The notes below the pieces were generated by a model. That model saw only the letters and a list, made by a program, of their open reading frames with translations, did no database searches and had not been told where the DNA came from. A program made the translations under genes and the position numbers. A stretch of 64,000 bases of DNA from Limnephilus marmoratus (taxonomy: Eukaryota > Arthropoda > Insecta > Trichoptera > Limnephilidae), in contig OU862915.1 in assembly GCA_917880885.1 (NCBI GenBank), positions 39,626,676 to 39,690,675 of the forward strand, given 5' to 3'. Positions 11,321 to 22,834 of the stretch are shown one piece after another (position 1 is the stretch's first letter; each line of letters starts with the position of its first letter).

Positions 11321-11775
11321 AGCTTTTACCCCCGGCTTCGCTCGCATAGTATCCATGGGGTCACCCATTGCGTCTCCTCCACCTTTCCTATCCCCACTCC
11401 AATCCCCCCCCCCCCTCCTCCTATCTCCACCCTCTCTCACCCCTCTCCACCCCACACCCCGTCCCCCCACAAATCCCCCCTCACTCCTCACCCTCCCCCT
11501 CTATCCATCGGCCTCCCCCCTCCCCCCTCCCCCCCTCCACCCTTCCCCCACATACTATCCCCCCCTCACCCCTCCCTCCATATCCGTTACATTCATTTTT
11601 CAAACAGCTCGCGTGCCACCTGTTGCAATTTTTGCATATAAATTTCATAATGCCAGAGCTCTAAGCTATAGCCTATAGGCTATTCTGATGTATGAGCTGT
11701 ATTATTGTAAAGTTTGATTAAAATCCATTCAGTAGTTTTTGCGTGAAAGAGTAACAAACATACATCCATACAAAC
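11321..11775. repeat. Dispersed element interrupted by a C-rich tract
   Basis: The left border TACTAGCTTTTACCCCCGGC and the right part, TCCATTCAGTAGTTTTTGCG followed by AACAAACATACATCC, are phrases seen at the ends of common insect interspersed repeats. Between them 11395..11590 is almost pure C/T with many runs of C. The open frames across the C-rich part are compositional and not genes. Confidence 0.55.
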
Positions 11776-14477
11776 TTAACTAACTAACTAACTAACCATC
11801 ACGCCGTTTCCCCGCAGGGGTAGGCAGAGAGGACGGACCGCCAAACATCCCGGTCTTGGCACACATTCCTTGCCTCGTTTACATTCATACAACGTCTCAT
11901 ACATTCTCTTCTATTATTCTGACTCTTGACATGGCCCGACTCAAGTATCTGATTCACTTGGTCGTGCCATGTCTTTCTTGGGCGTCCTCGACTTCTTCTA
12001 CCATTCACATTTGCTTCATATATTCTCCTTACACTCCTTTCCTCGTTCATTCGCTCTACATGCCCAAACCATCGGAGCGTTCCTTTCTTGATCTTACTCA
12101 TCACGCTTACATCAGCCTTGCATTCTTTGCGGATTTCCACATTTTTCACACGATCATACATGGTTTTACCACACATACGCCTCAGGGATCTCATTTCTAC
12201 AGCGTTCAGTCTACTTTCATCCTTCCTCTGCCAGTTCCATGCCTCACTGCCATACATCAGGGTAGGTACCAGTACTCCATTATGGACGGCCAGTTTCGCG
12301 TCTTTGGACAGTTTTTTGTTGCTGCCAACGGCGTTCAGTCCTCCATTAATAGAGTTACCTGCATTCACCCTTCTTTCAATATCTCTATCAGCCTTCCCAT
12401 CTCTCGTAAACATACTTCCCAAATAAACAAACTCATCCACCTGCTCCAAGTATTCATCATTCACAACTATATTGCATACTGTTTTCGTACTCTCTCTTTC
12501 AAACACCATGACTTTAGACTTACTTACATTCATCATTAACTCATTCTTCATGCATACTTCGTTCATTCTTGACACGAGAGACTGTAGATCTTCCATACTG
12601 TTAGATATCAGCACCGCATCATCAGCATACAACAGGCAACATACTTCTAGATTACTCAATTTCGCACCCAATCCCATCTCTTTCAATTCTTGCATACAAT
12701 TATCCATATATAGATTGAATAACCACGGCGACATTACGCAGCCTTGTTTAACACCTTTTGTGATGTCAAACCACCCCGTAAAATCGCCGTTCACCCTAAC
12801 ACATGCAACGCTTCCCTCATACAGAGACGCAATTGCCTGTATGAGATACTTATTCACTCCATACTTGGACAATACCTTCCATAGCTTTTTCCTGTCAACT
12901 CGGTCGTATGCTTTTTGTAGATCTACAAAGGCACAGAAGAGTTTCTGTTTTTTTGCAAGAAACTTTTCAGTGAGCATACGCAATGAGAAAATCTGGTCCA
13001 TGCATCCCCTTCCACTCATAAAAGCACCTTGCACATCCCATATTTTATCTTTTGTTTCCATTCTTACCCTTTCAATCAATATTCTACCATACAACTTGCC
13101 CACTGTACTAAGAAGGCTAATAGCCCTATGATTCCCACATTCCATACGTGACCCTTTACCTTTGTACAATGGCATGATTACAGCCCTTCTCCAATCTAAT
13201 GGCGTGTAACCCTCCTCTAAACATTGGTTAAAAAGTCTGCACAACCATGTGAGAATAATACGGCTATCTCCTTTAAAGTATTCGGCAGCAATATTGTCGA
13301 AACCCACAGCCTTACCATTTTTCATACATTTAATAGATTTTTTTATTTCATCCATGCTGATTTTGGTAACATTCACTCCATCATCGTACATAACCGATTC
13401 ACCGCTTGGATCACAGTCACTCGGGTTACTTTCGAAGACCTCCTCGAAATATTTCATCCATCTCTCTTTAATTTCATTCTCATTCGTCAACATTTGTCCA
13501 TCTTTCGATTTTATCACTTTCATGCTTCCGTTCTCTGGTCCACTCCGGGATCTTTTGACCTCCTTCCAAAACAGTTTTATGTTTTCTTGGAAATGGTTTA
13601 TCATTTTGATTCCCTCTTCTTCTTCCAGGCGTTTTTTCCGTTCTTTCACCCCAACACTTACTCTTTTCTTGCATACCTTATACACTTCTTTCGCTCGATC
13701 TCTCTCTTCGCTTGAAACACTGCCAGTCGCTATCAGATGTAACCATGCTTTCTTCTTCTCTGAGACCAGTGCTTTGATCTCATCATCCCACCATGCATCA
13801 CCTTTTTTCCTACCTTGCTTACTTATTCCACACACGTCTCTAGCAGATTCGCATAGACTCACCTTAATGTGGTTCCATGTTTCCTCTATGCTTAGACCGT
13901 TCATTTCCTTCTCATTCAATCTCATTTCTGCACACTTCTCATACTCACTTCTGACATACTCGTTTTGTAGTTTTTCTATTTTGATTCTAGTTGGAGCTGA
14001 TACCGTTTTCACCTTAGAGCGCCAGCCGCGAAAGAGGTTTACTTTTGACACCACCAGAAAGTGGTCAGTTTCAACCTCAGCCCCTCTGAAAACTCTTGTG
14101 TCCTCGGTAACGGCTCTCAACCTAGAGTCAATTACTACAAAATCGATTATTGATCTTTCAATTCCTCTTTCCCACGTATACTGATGGATACCTTTATGAT
14201 CAAAGAAAGTATTCGACACAAAAAGGTTCCACTCTAAACATACCTCAAGTATTCTGTTCCCATTATCATTCGTTCTTTTATCCCCGAACATACCTAAGGC
14301 CGAATCAAATCCGTCACGTCTAATACCGACCCACCCATTCAAATCGCCCGCCATAATAGTCCTTTCATTCAACTCTTTTAGTCTCATAACATCATTCACA
14401 CCAGTCCAAAAATCATCTTTCACTTCGTCACTTTCAGAATTAACAGGGGCATAGCAAATAATAAGAAACACATTTCG
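11776..14477 (-). mobile_element. RTE-like LINE, 5' truncated
   Basis: The element spans the reading frame at 11799..14471 plus a 3' end that is a short (TTAG)n run at 11776..11797. There is almost no 3' untranslated region between stop and tail, as in RTE-clade LINEs. The 5' end is lost inside the endonuclease domain. A second, shorter copy of the same family's 3' end lies at 24076..24325. Confidence 0.85.
11799..14471 (-). CDS. LINE endonuclease/reverse transcriptase ORF, uninterrupted but 5' truncated
   Basis: This 890-codon frame encodes a retrotransposon polyprotein that would nick target DNA and copy its own RNA into it. The first ~140 residues are the second half of an APE-type endonuclease: GDLN at about 42-45, SIIDFVV at about 108-113, DH at about 136-137. 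The reverse transcriptase covers about 385-640, with FVDLQKAYD near 515-523, GVKQGCVMSP near 573-582 and the catalytic YADD at about 615-618. A C-terminal region follows with LRWFGHVERM and GRRSRGRPRKTW. No stop or frameshift interrupts it, so this is a young copy. The frame's first codon is a GTG inside the endonuclease fold, so it has no natural start, and the N-terminal catalytic residues are missing. It cannot be a full-length active element as it stands. Assignment to the RTE clade is by layout and tail. Confidence 0.9.
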   Translation of the reverse strand: MFLIICYAPVNSESDEVKDDFWTGVNDVMRLKELNERTIMAGDLNGWVGIRRDGFDSALGMFGDKRTNDNGNRILEVCLEWNLFVSNTFFDHKGIHQYTWERGIERSIIDFVVIDSRLRAVTEDTRVFRGAEVETDHFLVVSKVNLFRGWRSKVKTVSAPTRIKIEKLQNEYVRSEYEKCAEMRLNEKEMNGLSIEETWNHIKVSLCESARDVCGISKQGRKKGDAWWDDEIKALVSEKKKAWLHLIATGSVSSEERDRAKEVYKVCKKRVSVGVKERKKRLEEEEGIKMINHFQENIKLFWKEVKRSRSGPENGSMKVIKSKDGQMLTNENEIKERWMKYFEEVFESNPSDCDPSGESVMYDDGVNVTKISMDEIKKSIKCMKNGKAVGFDNIAAEYFKGDSRIILTWLCRLFNQCLEEGYTPLDWRRAVIMPLYKGKGSRMECGNHRAISLLSTVGKLYGRILIERVRMETKDKIWDVQGAFMSGRGCMDQIFSLRMLTEKFLAKKQKLFCAFVDLQKAYDRVDRKKLWKVLSKYGVNKYLIQAIASLYEGSVACVRVNGDFTGWFDITKGVKQGCVMSPWLFNLYMDNCMQELKEMGLGAKLSNLEVCCLLYADDAVLISNSMEDLQSLVSRMNEVCMKNELMMNVSKSKVMVFERESTKTVCNIVVNDEYLEQVDEFVYLGSMFTRDGKADRDIERRVNAGNSINGGLNAVGSNKKLSKDAKLAVHNGVLVPTLMYGSEAWNWQRKDESRLNAVEMRSLRRMCGKTMYDRVKNVEIRKECKADVSVMSKIKKGTLRWFGHVERMNEERSVRRIYEANVNGRRSRGRPRKTWHDQVNQILESGHVKSQNNRRECMRRCMNVNEARNVCQDRDVWRSVLSAYPCGETA

Positions 14478-14689
14478 TATATATTATTTACGTATTTCTT
14501 GTATACTTATTATGTTATTTGGTTTCACATCCTCTTCAGATTATACATGGATTATGAGAACAAAATAGATCATAATATAATAAGCAATCGAAAATTACAC
14601 AATTCTTAAAAAGCTTAAAGTAATGTAAAACTGATAACGACAAAAAAATCACAAAAATGAAATTACACGCAACCTAAGCCTTATTAAAA

Positions 14690-14925
14690 CAATTTCCCTC
14701 AGGACCTACGTCATCTTAGAGAGTGCTGTGTGGAGGGTATTTTTAAGGAAGAGAAGGAGAGCAAGTTCTGGGGAGGAACAAGGTATTAGGAGTGTGTAGG
14801 AATTTGGGGGTCAGTGTATCCAGGAGTGACATGTAAATCCATCGAGAGAGATGGATCGAGAGAGTCCAGCTGGAAAGGTCAAAAAGCCTCCCTCAACCAG
14901 TCTCTTTCCGCCTCAGTCAGCATAT
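14690..14925 (-). mobile_element. SINE 'R' copy, partial
   Basis: It contains the 3' stem-loop remnant (AATTTCCCTCAGGACCTACG), GTGCTGTGTGGAGGG, and the middle section through GGATCGAGAGAGTCCAGCTG. The head region is missing; the element stops where a foldback-like run begins at about 14930. Confidence 0.7.
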
Positions 14926-14929
14926 GTAG

Positions 14930-15270
14930 GTGTCAAAGATTCCATGACAGTTGATTCCCTTCCAGTTAGCCCCCGACAGTTGATCCCTGGACTGTTGACC
15001 CCTCGGGACAATTGCGATCTCTGCCAGTTGATCCCTCAGACACTTGATCCCCCAAAGGATTACTTCTGGTGCGCTTAATTATTTTGTATATTATTTGTAC
15101 ATAGGTATTACTGGTACATATATCCTTTTCTGTCTATATGCATTTAATCTGTGATTTTTTAAAGGTTTTTATTTATCCTTCAATTCCACTTTGTTTTTAT
15201 TTAATCATTTGCTTTTATTGTATAAAATATTAATTTTATGCGGAAACTTCACTAAGTCATGGAACCATGT
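14930..15270. repeat. Relic related to the foldback subrepeat family
   Basis: Between 14937 and 15050 the phrases TTCCATGACAGTTGATTCCC, CCCGACAGTTGATCCC and GGACAATTG are diverged versions of the subrepeat in the element at 7091..7576. Near 15257..15270 TCATGGAACCATG is the inverse of the terminal GGTTCCATGA. This suggests an old element of the same family with one eroded arm. The limits are uncertain. Confidence 0.4.
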
Positions 15271-15284
15271 AGGTAGGTGACTTA

Positions 15285-15520
15285 GCAGGGGTGCCCGGGT
15301 TCGTGGGGTGAGGTTTGTCCTGGTCTTGGCGGCGGATGCGCCTGCCCACTAGCTGCATGGCACGTCAGATCGAGAGAGAATGGTTGAGGTAGTCCCTTTG
15401 ATTTCTCCAGATGTAGATACATACTGACCCCCAGATTCCTAGCCACCTCTAATAACCTTTTCCTTTCCAGAACTTCCTCACCTTCCTTTCCTAAAAAGAC
15501 CCCACACAGCATCCGTTTTC
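15285..15520 (+). mobile_element. SINE 'R' copy, partial, 3' stem-loop lost
   Basis: It runs GGTTCGTGGGGTGAGGTTTG, GGTCTTGGCGGCGGATGCG, through CTTCCTCACCTTCCTTTCC to CCCCACACAGCATCC, then diverges before the usual stem-loop and tail. The orientation follows from comparison with the other copies. Confidence 0.7.
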
Positions 15521-15619
15521 CTTAGTGTATAAAAAAAACATGTAATTTAATTATTTTAATAAAATATGTATAACTGTTGGTTTCCCTAATAAACTGAAAT
15601 ACATTATCTATAGTTGAAA

Positions 15620-15954
15620 CAAGGGGTGGATTTAGAGGGGGGGGGGCACGGGGCACACGGTATTTTTGTGTACTGTGGAGATTCCATCACAGTACAGAAA
15701 ACTGTCTTTATTAATCATTTAATTTTTCTATTGTTTTGACACTTTCATAAACCTTCCTATACATACTTGAACTTATAGAAATAAACTTGAAGTCTCATAC
15801 TTCAAGTTTATTTCTAACAGTAATTGTTGATTTATTTGCCCGTCCGCCCCTTGTGCCCCCCTCCCCCCCAGAAAAAAATCCTAACAGTAATTGTTGATTT
15901 TTTGTCCGTCCGCCCATTGTGCCCCCCCAGAAAAAAATCCTGGATCCGCCCTTG
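15620..15954. mobile_element. hAT-type MITE, 335 bp
   Basis: The ends are inverted: CAAGGGGTGGATTTAGAGGG at left, and CAAGGGCGGATCCAGGATTT as the reverse complement of the right end. The flanks AGTTGAAA (15612..15619) and AGTGGAAA (15955..15962) differ at one base in eight, a decayed 8-bp target duplication typical of hAT. Inside, 15777..15792 and 15800..15815 form a perfect 16-bp hairpin, and a segment with CCTAACAGTAATTGTTGATT is duplicated. The family also has a copy at 42501..42678. Confidence 0.8.
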
Positions 15955-16503
15955 AGTGGAAATACTATTTAATATTGGTGTATTCTTAATTCTTCCTACT
16001 AGGAGAGCCGGCAGTTGCGTGTAAAAATGTGTGTAAAAATAAACACATTTCCAGAAATATTCTGATACCAGAAATCTAAAACATGTGCGATACGAGTTAC
16101 GAGTAAAATACTCGCATTACCTTGAAATACTAAAATACATACTCGCCAATGGCACTCTACCAAATTAGAAAGTAAAAATAGTTGTACTTTCGCTATCACG
16201 ACGTGACGACCACCACGTGACAGTCATGCCTCTTTTCCTTCATGGCATATTAAACATATTAGACATGTCCGTACGTGACCTGTATCGAATATGACATGTA
16301 CCGTTGGAAAGATTATGTAAATAAGTTACAATGTCATGTTGTGAGATTGTCCCACATTTGAATTTCGATTATGCAGAATGGACATAAGAATTATTTCTTC
16401 CAAGCCTTTTTTAACTATCTGTAGATATATCTTATCATACAATTATTGTACTAGTTATAATACCTATTAATAACGCACAAGTATTTTGCTTTAAATTTAG
16501 CTA
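15955..16503. other. Intergenic, no gene seen
   Basis: No exon or repeat supported. The sequence is moderately AT-rich. Confidence 0.4.
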
Positions 16504-16770
16504 CAGCCTAGCGATTCCGTATTTTTTGTGAGATCGTTATTGGATAACGGACGTAATCTCATGTCAGATTTGTGTGATTGTTATGGCTGTTATTTGCGTT
16601 TTCTATGTACAGCGTACATTAAATGAGTAAATAATCATGCGTACTTGCAGGAATTCATGTTTAAATCGATCTATACTAAAATATGTGACGTAAAAATCAC
16701 ACAAATCTGATAGAAGATAACGTTCGTTATCCAATAACGATCTCACAAAAAATACGGAATCGCTAGGCTG
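16504..16770. mobile_element. MITE with ~65-bp terminal inverted repeats
   Basis: The left end starts CAGCCTAGCGATTCCGTATT and the right end is its reverse complement; the arms stay highly similar through TTGGATAACG and CAGATTTGTGTGA. The middle (about 16590..16690) is not repeated. No clear target duplication was seen, so the superfamily is left open. Confidence 0.75.
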
Positions 16771-16984
16771 ATACTGATAGAGGTGGTTTTAATAGTACAA
16801 ATTTTATTGTTTCGATTTATTTCTCCAGAAACATCTTTTTCTCTTTGAGGTAAGTACGTATTTCGGATCTTATATGCTTTAGAAATAATGATTAATGTAA
16901 ATTTAAAACTTAATGTAAATTATTATGATATGTAATATTCTAACGACCACCATAAAGCCTTCCAAAATCAGCCATCCAAGCCTT

Positions 16985-17390
16985 TCACTCTTTAAAAATA
17001 TTCTTCAAAAACACTCTTTAAAAACTTTCTTCAAAAACACTCTTTTAAAAACTGTCTTCAAAAACACTATTTAAAAACACCCTTTAAAACACTCTTTAAA
17101 ATACTCCTAAAACAATCATCGAAAACAATCTTCAAAAACAAGCGCCAAAAAAACTCTTTAAAAACATTTTTCAAAAATACTCTAAAGCACTCTTAAAAAC
17201 ACTCTTCAAAACACTCCTCAAAAACAATCGTCAAAAACACTCCTTAAAAATACTCTAAAAACACTCTTCAAACACAGTCTAAAATACTCTTTATAAACCC
17301 TCTCCAAAACACTCTAAAACACTCAAAAACAATCTTCTAAAAATACTCTTTAAAACAATCCTCAAATACACTCTTTAAAAAGACTGTAAA
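16985..17390. repeat. Degenerate tandem array of ~15-17 bp units
   Basis: Units of the form CACTCTTTAAAAA and CTTCAAAAACA alternate with variable length over about 400 bp. It is a low-complexity minisatellite with no coding content. Confidence 0.8.
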
Positions 17391-18779
17391 TTTCTGATGA
17401 AAATTCGATTTTTGAAAATATTTATTATTTTCCTCCGGTATAAGGAAAATCTACACCAAAAAACCAGTGTAAATTAAGTATTATTGCCAGTGTTGGGTTT
17501 TGAGCCCTAGACCTCCAGATTTGGAGACAAGGAACTTATGTCACGCACGTGTGGCACAACACCACGTGACACGGTGACCGTCAATTATGATTGTGCAATC
17601 ACTACGAGTATAAGACGATATAGTGTACTTTCTATAGGTGTGCACGCAGTGGTACTTGGTACGTGTCGGGTCAAACCGCTTTCTTCTTCAAAAACCTTCT
17701 GACGTCCGGCCTTCAAGATTGGCCTTCTTAGAATCACGTCCAGTCTAATCGATTAGTACCAGCTTCCACCCATCTGAAGGCAATAATCGTCTCCGGGTCG
17801 TCACTCCAACTCTTTATGGACGACCTCTGCTTCTTTTTCAAACCAAACCTTGGATAAAATGTCCCGTACACTGTTGAAAGATCTCCCGGCAACAGAAAGA
17901 CGACCTTCAAATCTTTATTCCTTCTGTTTCATCGATTATTGGCAGATCTCACCCATCCGAGGCCGAAATTTCTCCACAGGTCGTCAACCCATCTCTTTAT
18001 GAACGACCTCTACTTCTCTTGGAAAACCAAATCGTCTGACACACCTTGGACAAATTCGTTAAATGTCACTAACAAAGGAAAGCTTAATCTGTGAATTCCA
18101 GTTTCTGAGAATTTTATCAGCGTCGTTCATTAATTTTCTATGAAATTGTGAAGCCATTGGTGCTAAATTTTATGTATAATAACGATACGACTAAGGAGGT
18201 ATATCACCATCCTCTTAATAGCTTAAACTTGTCCACAGGATAACGTGTATTTTCGATTTACGATTAATGATTTAATTAAACAGTCCGAGTTAACTGTTCG
18301 GTATTCGAATTTAATTATTTGTTTATTTTTATTAATATACTTTATCCTTTGGATAAGTTATTGTGATCGTACAAAAGTTAAGTGATCGTACTCCCTTTGG
18401 TACTCCCTAACTCAGATAAACTAGTACCAACTATAAAAAAGTTTCTTTATTTTCTGATCTTGTGTAAGTAAATTAACAAGAAAACGTGAAAAGTTGTATT
18501 CGAGACAATTCAAATTATTCAATTAAATGACTCGATCAATTAAAACCATTTGACGGTCTGCATAGCATAATTTTAAATGCTTTTATATTCTAAATTAGCA
18601 AAGCAACGATTATGTTACTGAAGAGAGCTTCAGTACAAAAATATTTTTACATAATATTAAATAAGTTTTTTTTTATCACAAAGCACTCAATGACAACTTA
18701 GGGATTGGAATAACTGTCTAATCATGGGAGTATGGTTAAACATTGTAGATAACACAATATGTTTCTGGAGATTCTCTAG
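17391..18779. other. Intergenic with a diverged internal duplication
   Basis: No gene is supported. Within 17680..18060 two diverged units share phrases such as TTTATGGACGACCTCTGCTT (second unit TTTATGAACGACCTCTACTT), consistent with an old repeat. The remainder shows nothing recognisable. Confidence 0.4.
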
Positions 18780-19085
18780 CACGGACGATCAATAAAAACC
18801 CAATATCAATACGATATTCACTAAAAATACGTCATCTATGGTCAGTTAGCAATATTTGCGAGCACGGTCAACATTATGACACCGACCAACGGTAGTCGGT
18901 TGACAAAAGCCGCCGTTTTTAGCACGGTCTCGCGAGTATCATATAAACTGTCAAAAGTCAATATGCTATGCACAACTTTTTTAATAATGTCGTTCGTTAT
19001 TCAAAATAACTGGCTTATTAATGAATGGATGTCAACTAACGAAGCTCTTAGAATTGGAAGCAATCCATGGACTTAATTAATTCAC
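18780..19085 (+). repeat. Dispersed ~300-bp repeat 'A', plus copy
   Basis: This copy runs from AATATCAATACGATATTCAC through GCAATATTTGCGAGCACGGT to CTAACGAAGCTCTTAGAATT. It matches 2650..2940 in inverse orientation and 8400..8517 in part. No coding capacity. Confidence 0.6.
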
Positions 19086-19289
19086 CGTTCAATTGATTCC
19101 TTTCCAGCTTGGAGAAACGAATGTTGATCAAATATGACTGAAGATCGCATTAACTAATTAACTCCCATTTAATCACAAAAAGTACCAACATGCGTGCGCC
19201 AATGTTTAATATTGAAGTTAGTACTTCAATTCAAAATTGTCAATATATTAATATTTGTAATATTTATATAGAGATGAGATCCCGGTAAA

Positions 19290-20545
19290 GGTTTGTTCCA
19301 AACAAATATACAGTTTTATTCGGAGATTGATGAAATTTTGCACACTTGACCTCGATAATGATCCTAGCAAGCTGTTTACCGCACAGATATATACAATGAC
19401 TAAACATCTGACAAATAGTAGCAGAAATAATAAAAAAAAGGAGAGTATCTGTGGCGGGAGGCAAGGATTTATTTTTATTTTATTTTTATTTATTTATTTT
19501 ATACATTTTACAAATATAAGACAAAAAGTCCCGATAAACTACTTTTTAGCAGTTTGTCTAACGGGTTCTTTACATTAAAGATCTTATTATAGTGATTTAA
19601 TAGTTACATTTTTACAGTTAAAGAATATAAAATTAAATTAAATTTTTTACAGAAATATACTTAGATAAAAGAAAAATAATGAAAACATGAAACAATTTTA
19701 AAGTCTTTAGAATAAATAATATGTTATTGTAAACTAATACAAATTTATTCTTTCCGTAAGCCAAGTCTTCAGTAAGTTCACATTTGATTTTTATACAAAT
19801 CTACAGTTTTATTCGGAGATTGACGAAATTTTGCACAGTTGACCTTGATAATGATCCTAGCAAGCTGCTCACCGCACAGGTATATACAATGACTAAAACA
19901 TCTGACAAATAGTACCTAATGGAAAGAAAAATAAAGGAGAGTTTCTGTGGCGGAAGGCAAGGATTTGATTTTTATACAAATCTACAGTGTTGTTTGGAGA
20001 TTGATGAAATTTTGCACCCTTGACCTTGATAATAATCCTAGCAAGCTGCTTACCGCACAGGTATATACAATGACTAAAACATCTGAAAAATAGTAGTAGA
20101 AATAAAAAGAATGGTGAGTTTCTGTGGCGAGAGGCAAGGATTTGATTTTTATACAAATCTAGTTTTATTCGGAGATTGATGAAATTTTGCCCACTTGACC
20201 TTGATAATGATACTAGCAAGCTGCTTACCGCACAGGTATATACGGCGACTAAAACACCTGACAAATAATAGTAGTAGAAATAAAAATAAAGGAGAGTTTC
20301 TGTGGCGGGAGGCAAAGATTTGATTTTTATACAAATCTACAGTTTTATTCGGAGATTGATGAAATTTTGCACAGTTGACCTTGATAATGATCCTAGCAAG
20401 CTACTTACCGCACAGGTATACAGAATGACTAAAACACCTGACAAATGGTAGCAGAAATAAAAAAAAAATGAGAGTTTCTGTGGCGGTAGGCAAGGATTCG
20501 ATTTTTATACAAATCTACAGTTTTATTCGGAGATTGATGAAATTT
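19290..20545. repeat. Satellite-like array of ~178-bp units
   Basis: Units begin GATTTTTATACAAATCTACA at 19785, 19967, 20144, 20322 and 20500 (spacing 182, 177, 178, 178). Each continues with TTATTCGGAGATTGATGAAA and ends GTTTCTGTGGCGGGAGGCAA. A first unit at about 19290..19470 is separated from the rest by ~310 bp of AT-rich foreign sequence (19471..19784) that looks like a LINE 3' region. Minus-strand open frames here are the repeat read in one frame. A lone inverted piece of the unit lies at 33525..33590. Confidence 0.9.
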
Positions 20546-20887
20546 ATAGCAGAATATTGAAATATTTTGTTAAAAATTTGCTAGGCTTGTTCAAAATAAA
20601 TGGAAAATTACTGACTTCATCCAATTTCTAAAAACTCTGCGTAAAGTCCGGGAAACGCAGGGGACCAGATAATAATGATAAATGATAATGAGCATTGCAA
20701 AATAACTGAAAGAGAAAAAATTAAAAAAAAACATTTAATTAAAGACAAATATCATAGTAGAAAATTAACAATATGGCAGCAATTTCTGCCGACATAAATT
20801 CCATATTAAAAATAAATTACCAAATTATTTCCATTAGGCGCCATTATTAGAAAAACACTTAATTTCTTTAATCTCATTTAGTTTCCG

Positions 20888-21095
20888 CTCGTCTTTGCAG
20901 CCTTCGTGGAAAAATATTAATGTCCACTTCAGTATAACTGTTTACTTAATCGGTTTTTTCTTTTTCCATGGAAATGCACGACTTCTTCTACTAAGGCCCT
21001 TTCATATCGGGGGTTGGCTATCATCGCTGCAATCTTTACCCAACAGGCTGAAGCCCGGAACATTTCAAACGGAACTGCACTCGTACTAGTCACAA
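20888..21095 (-). mobile_element. LINE 3'-end fragment
   Basis: In minus sense it reads GTTCCGTTTGAAATGTTCCG, then GATGATAGCCAACCCCCG and ends in a GAAGAAG run. The same terminal pattern occurs at 5085..5200 in plus orientation. Confidence 0.45.
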
Positions 21096-21159
21096 AGGGT
21101 AAGAACATAAAACAGAGCAGTGACAAAACAACGCGAACTAACGAAAAAAAGGACTTTGT

Positions 21160-21575
21160 CAATCCATAGTCAAAATGAGAACCAACCAATTAACGTACTT
21201 TTTAAATCCACAATCAAAATGAGAACCAACCAATAAACGTACTTTTTAAATCCACAATCAAAATGAGAACCAACCAATAAACGTATTTTTTTAAATCTAC
21301 AATCAAAATGAAAACTAACGAATAAACGGACTTTTTAAATCCACAATCAAAATGACAACTAACGAACAAACGGACTTTTCAATCCACAATCAAAATGGGA
21401 ACTAACGAACAAACGGACTTTTTAATCCACAATCAAAATGGGAACTAACGAACAAACGGACTTTTTAATCCACACTCAAAATGGGAACTAACGAAGAAAC
21501 GGGCTTTTTAATCCACAATCAAAATGGGAACTAACGAACAAACGGACTTTTTCAATCCATTGTCAAAATGAGAAC
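21160..21575. repeat. ~44-bp tandem array, about nine units
   Basis: Units of the type TCCACAATCAAAATGGGAAC followed by TAACGAACAAACGGACTTTT recur with little divergence. Early units have ACCAACCAATAAACGTAC in place of the second phrase, so the array contains two subfamilies. Confidence 0.85.
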
Positions 21576-22040
21576 AATTTTTTTATCCATCTACATAAAA
21601 TCGACTGCAGAGCTAAGAATGTCGATCTGTAAACAGTTTAATCTGTGCTTTAATTTGTACATAATCCTATTATACATGAACATTACATAACTGTTGTAGA
21701 TTATAAATGATGACATTATCTGATAATATTAAAATGTTCTGGTTTAATCTTGGGATTATCTGCCTAACCTTGTGGAGCCACATATTTCACATCAGAAGAT
21801 AAGATAATTATAATAAATGCTATAGTTTTTTTTTGTAAAAGCTACACATTGTGTATTTTATTTATAATTAGGACCTTTCTTTCCGCAAACCAGTCGGGCT
21901 ATGTGACCCTCGATTGGAGAACATTGTGAAATGGAGGGGAATTGGAAAGTAAAAAGGCAGAAAAGGAGCAGGTATTTTCAGTGAAATTTAATGAGGTAGG
22001 CTCGGAATGGGAAGGAGAAGACGGTTGGGAAGTATCTGGC
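21576..22040. other. Intergenic; end carries SINE 'S' body fragment
   Basis: No gene. From about 21880 to 22040 there are phrases matching the body of the tRNA-derived SINE at 55605..56003 (for example GACCCTCGATTGGAGAACAT and GGGAAGTATCTGGCTATT), without the tRNA-like head. Confidence 0.45.
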
Positions 22041-22044
22041 TATT

Positions 22045-22640
22045 TATTTAACGCCCAAAGGGCTTTTACATGTTTGGTAGTACAATTAATTCATGACAGA
22101 TGATTTTTAAACAGATACAGAAATAATAAAAATAAAATTAATTAAAAAAAGCACACAAGTCATAAAAATACAAAAAAACAGCGATTTTGTAGGTTTACAG
22201 AAAAAAATATATGTTTAGGAATAGTTTTGGAATAAGTTTTTTACAAGATCAACAAAATTCGTCAAGTTTATGTTAAATATGTCAATTTCACCTAAGTACT
22301 GATTTCCCATAGTGTGAAATCGTTGTATCGTAGAGTGGGCAATGTAGTTCCGCTTATGAATGCTGCAGTAGAATAATGTATTTTGTCGTGTAGTTGCTGT
22401 CAGTATTCGTAAGTTTATGAGTTGCAGGAGTTCGCAACAGTCAAATTTAGAGTTAAGTATTTTGAATAAAAATGTTAAGTCGTTTATTTTACGTCTGTCT
22501 TCTAGTGGGATATTTAATTTAAAATTTATAAAACGCAGAAATTTTTTTTGTATTCGCTCAATGTTATTAATGTGAATTTTGTAAGATGGAGACCAAACTA
22601 TCGAGTTATATTCCATTAGGCTTCTAACTAGAGACACATA
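22045..22640 (-). mobile_element. LINE fragment, RT C-terminus plus 3' UTR
   Basis: The minus-strand frame 22215..22637 reads SLVRSLMEYNSIVWSPSYK, then IERIQKKFLRFINFKLNIP, which is the end of the RT thumb region of Jockey/CR1-type LINEs. It closes with a VDLVKNLFQN end and a stop. The following 22045..22214 is the 3' untranslated part shared with 4040..4295. The RT core is missing, so this is a 5'-truncated copy. Confidence 0.85.
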
Positions 22641-22834
22641 TAATAATTTAATGGCTTGTATGGAAGTTTTTGGTCTTTAGTTTTAGATCTAGTCTCTAAA
22701 TAAACATAAAGCCATTTCAATCAACGCACCTTTCGATTCTGGATTATGTTCTCCCACCAGGGCGATGTTGAGAGAATCTCCTACGGTAGAAGGTTTTATT
22801 TAGTTCTGGTCCCGAAATACGGCTAAAGTTATTT

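Noticed and set aside
11355..11678. Two Pro/Ser-rich open frames of ~100 codons
   Set aside because: They are the translation of a C/T simple-sequence tract within a repeat.
11856..14184. Several plus-strand open frames of 160-311 codons
   Set aside because: They lie antisense to the LINE ORF and show Ser/Leu/Phe-rich shadow composition; the minus strand has the RT and endonuclease motifs.
19893..20334. Minus-strand frames of 140 and 61 codons
   Set aside because: Produced by the 178-bp tandem array; the peptide repeats itself with the DNA unit.
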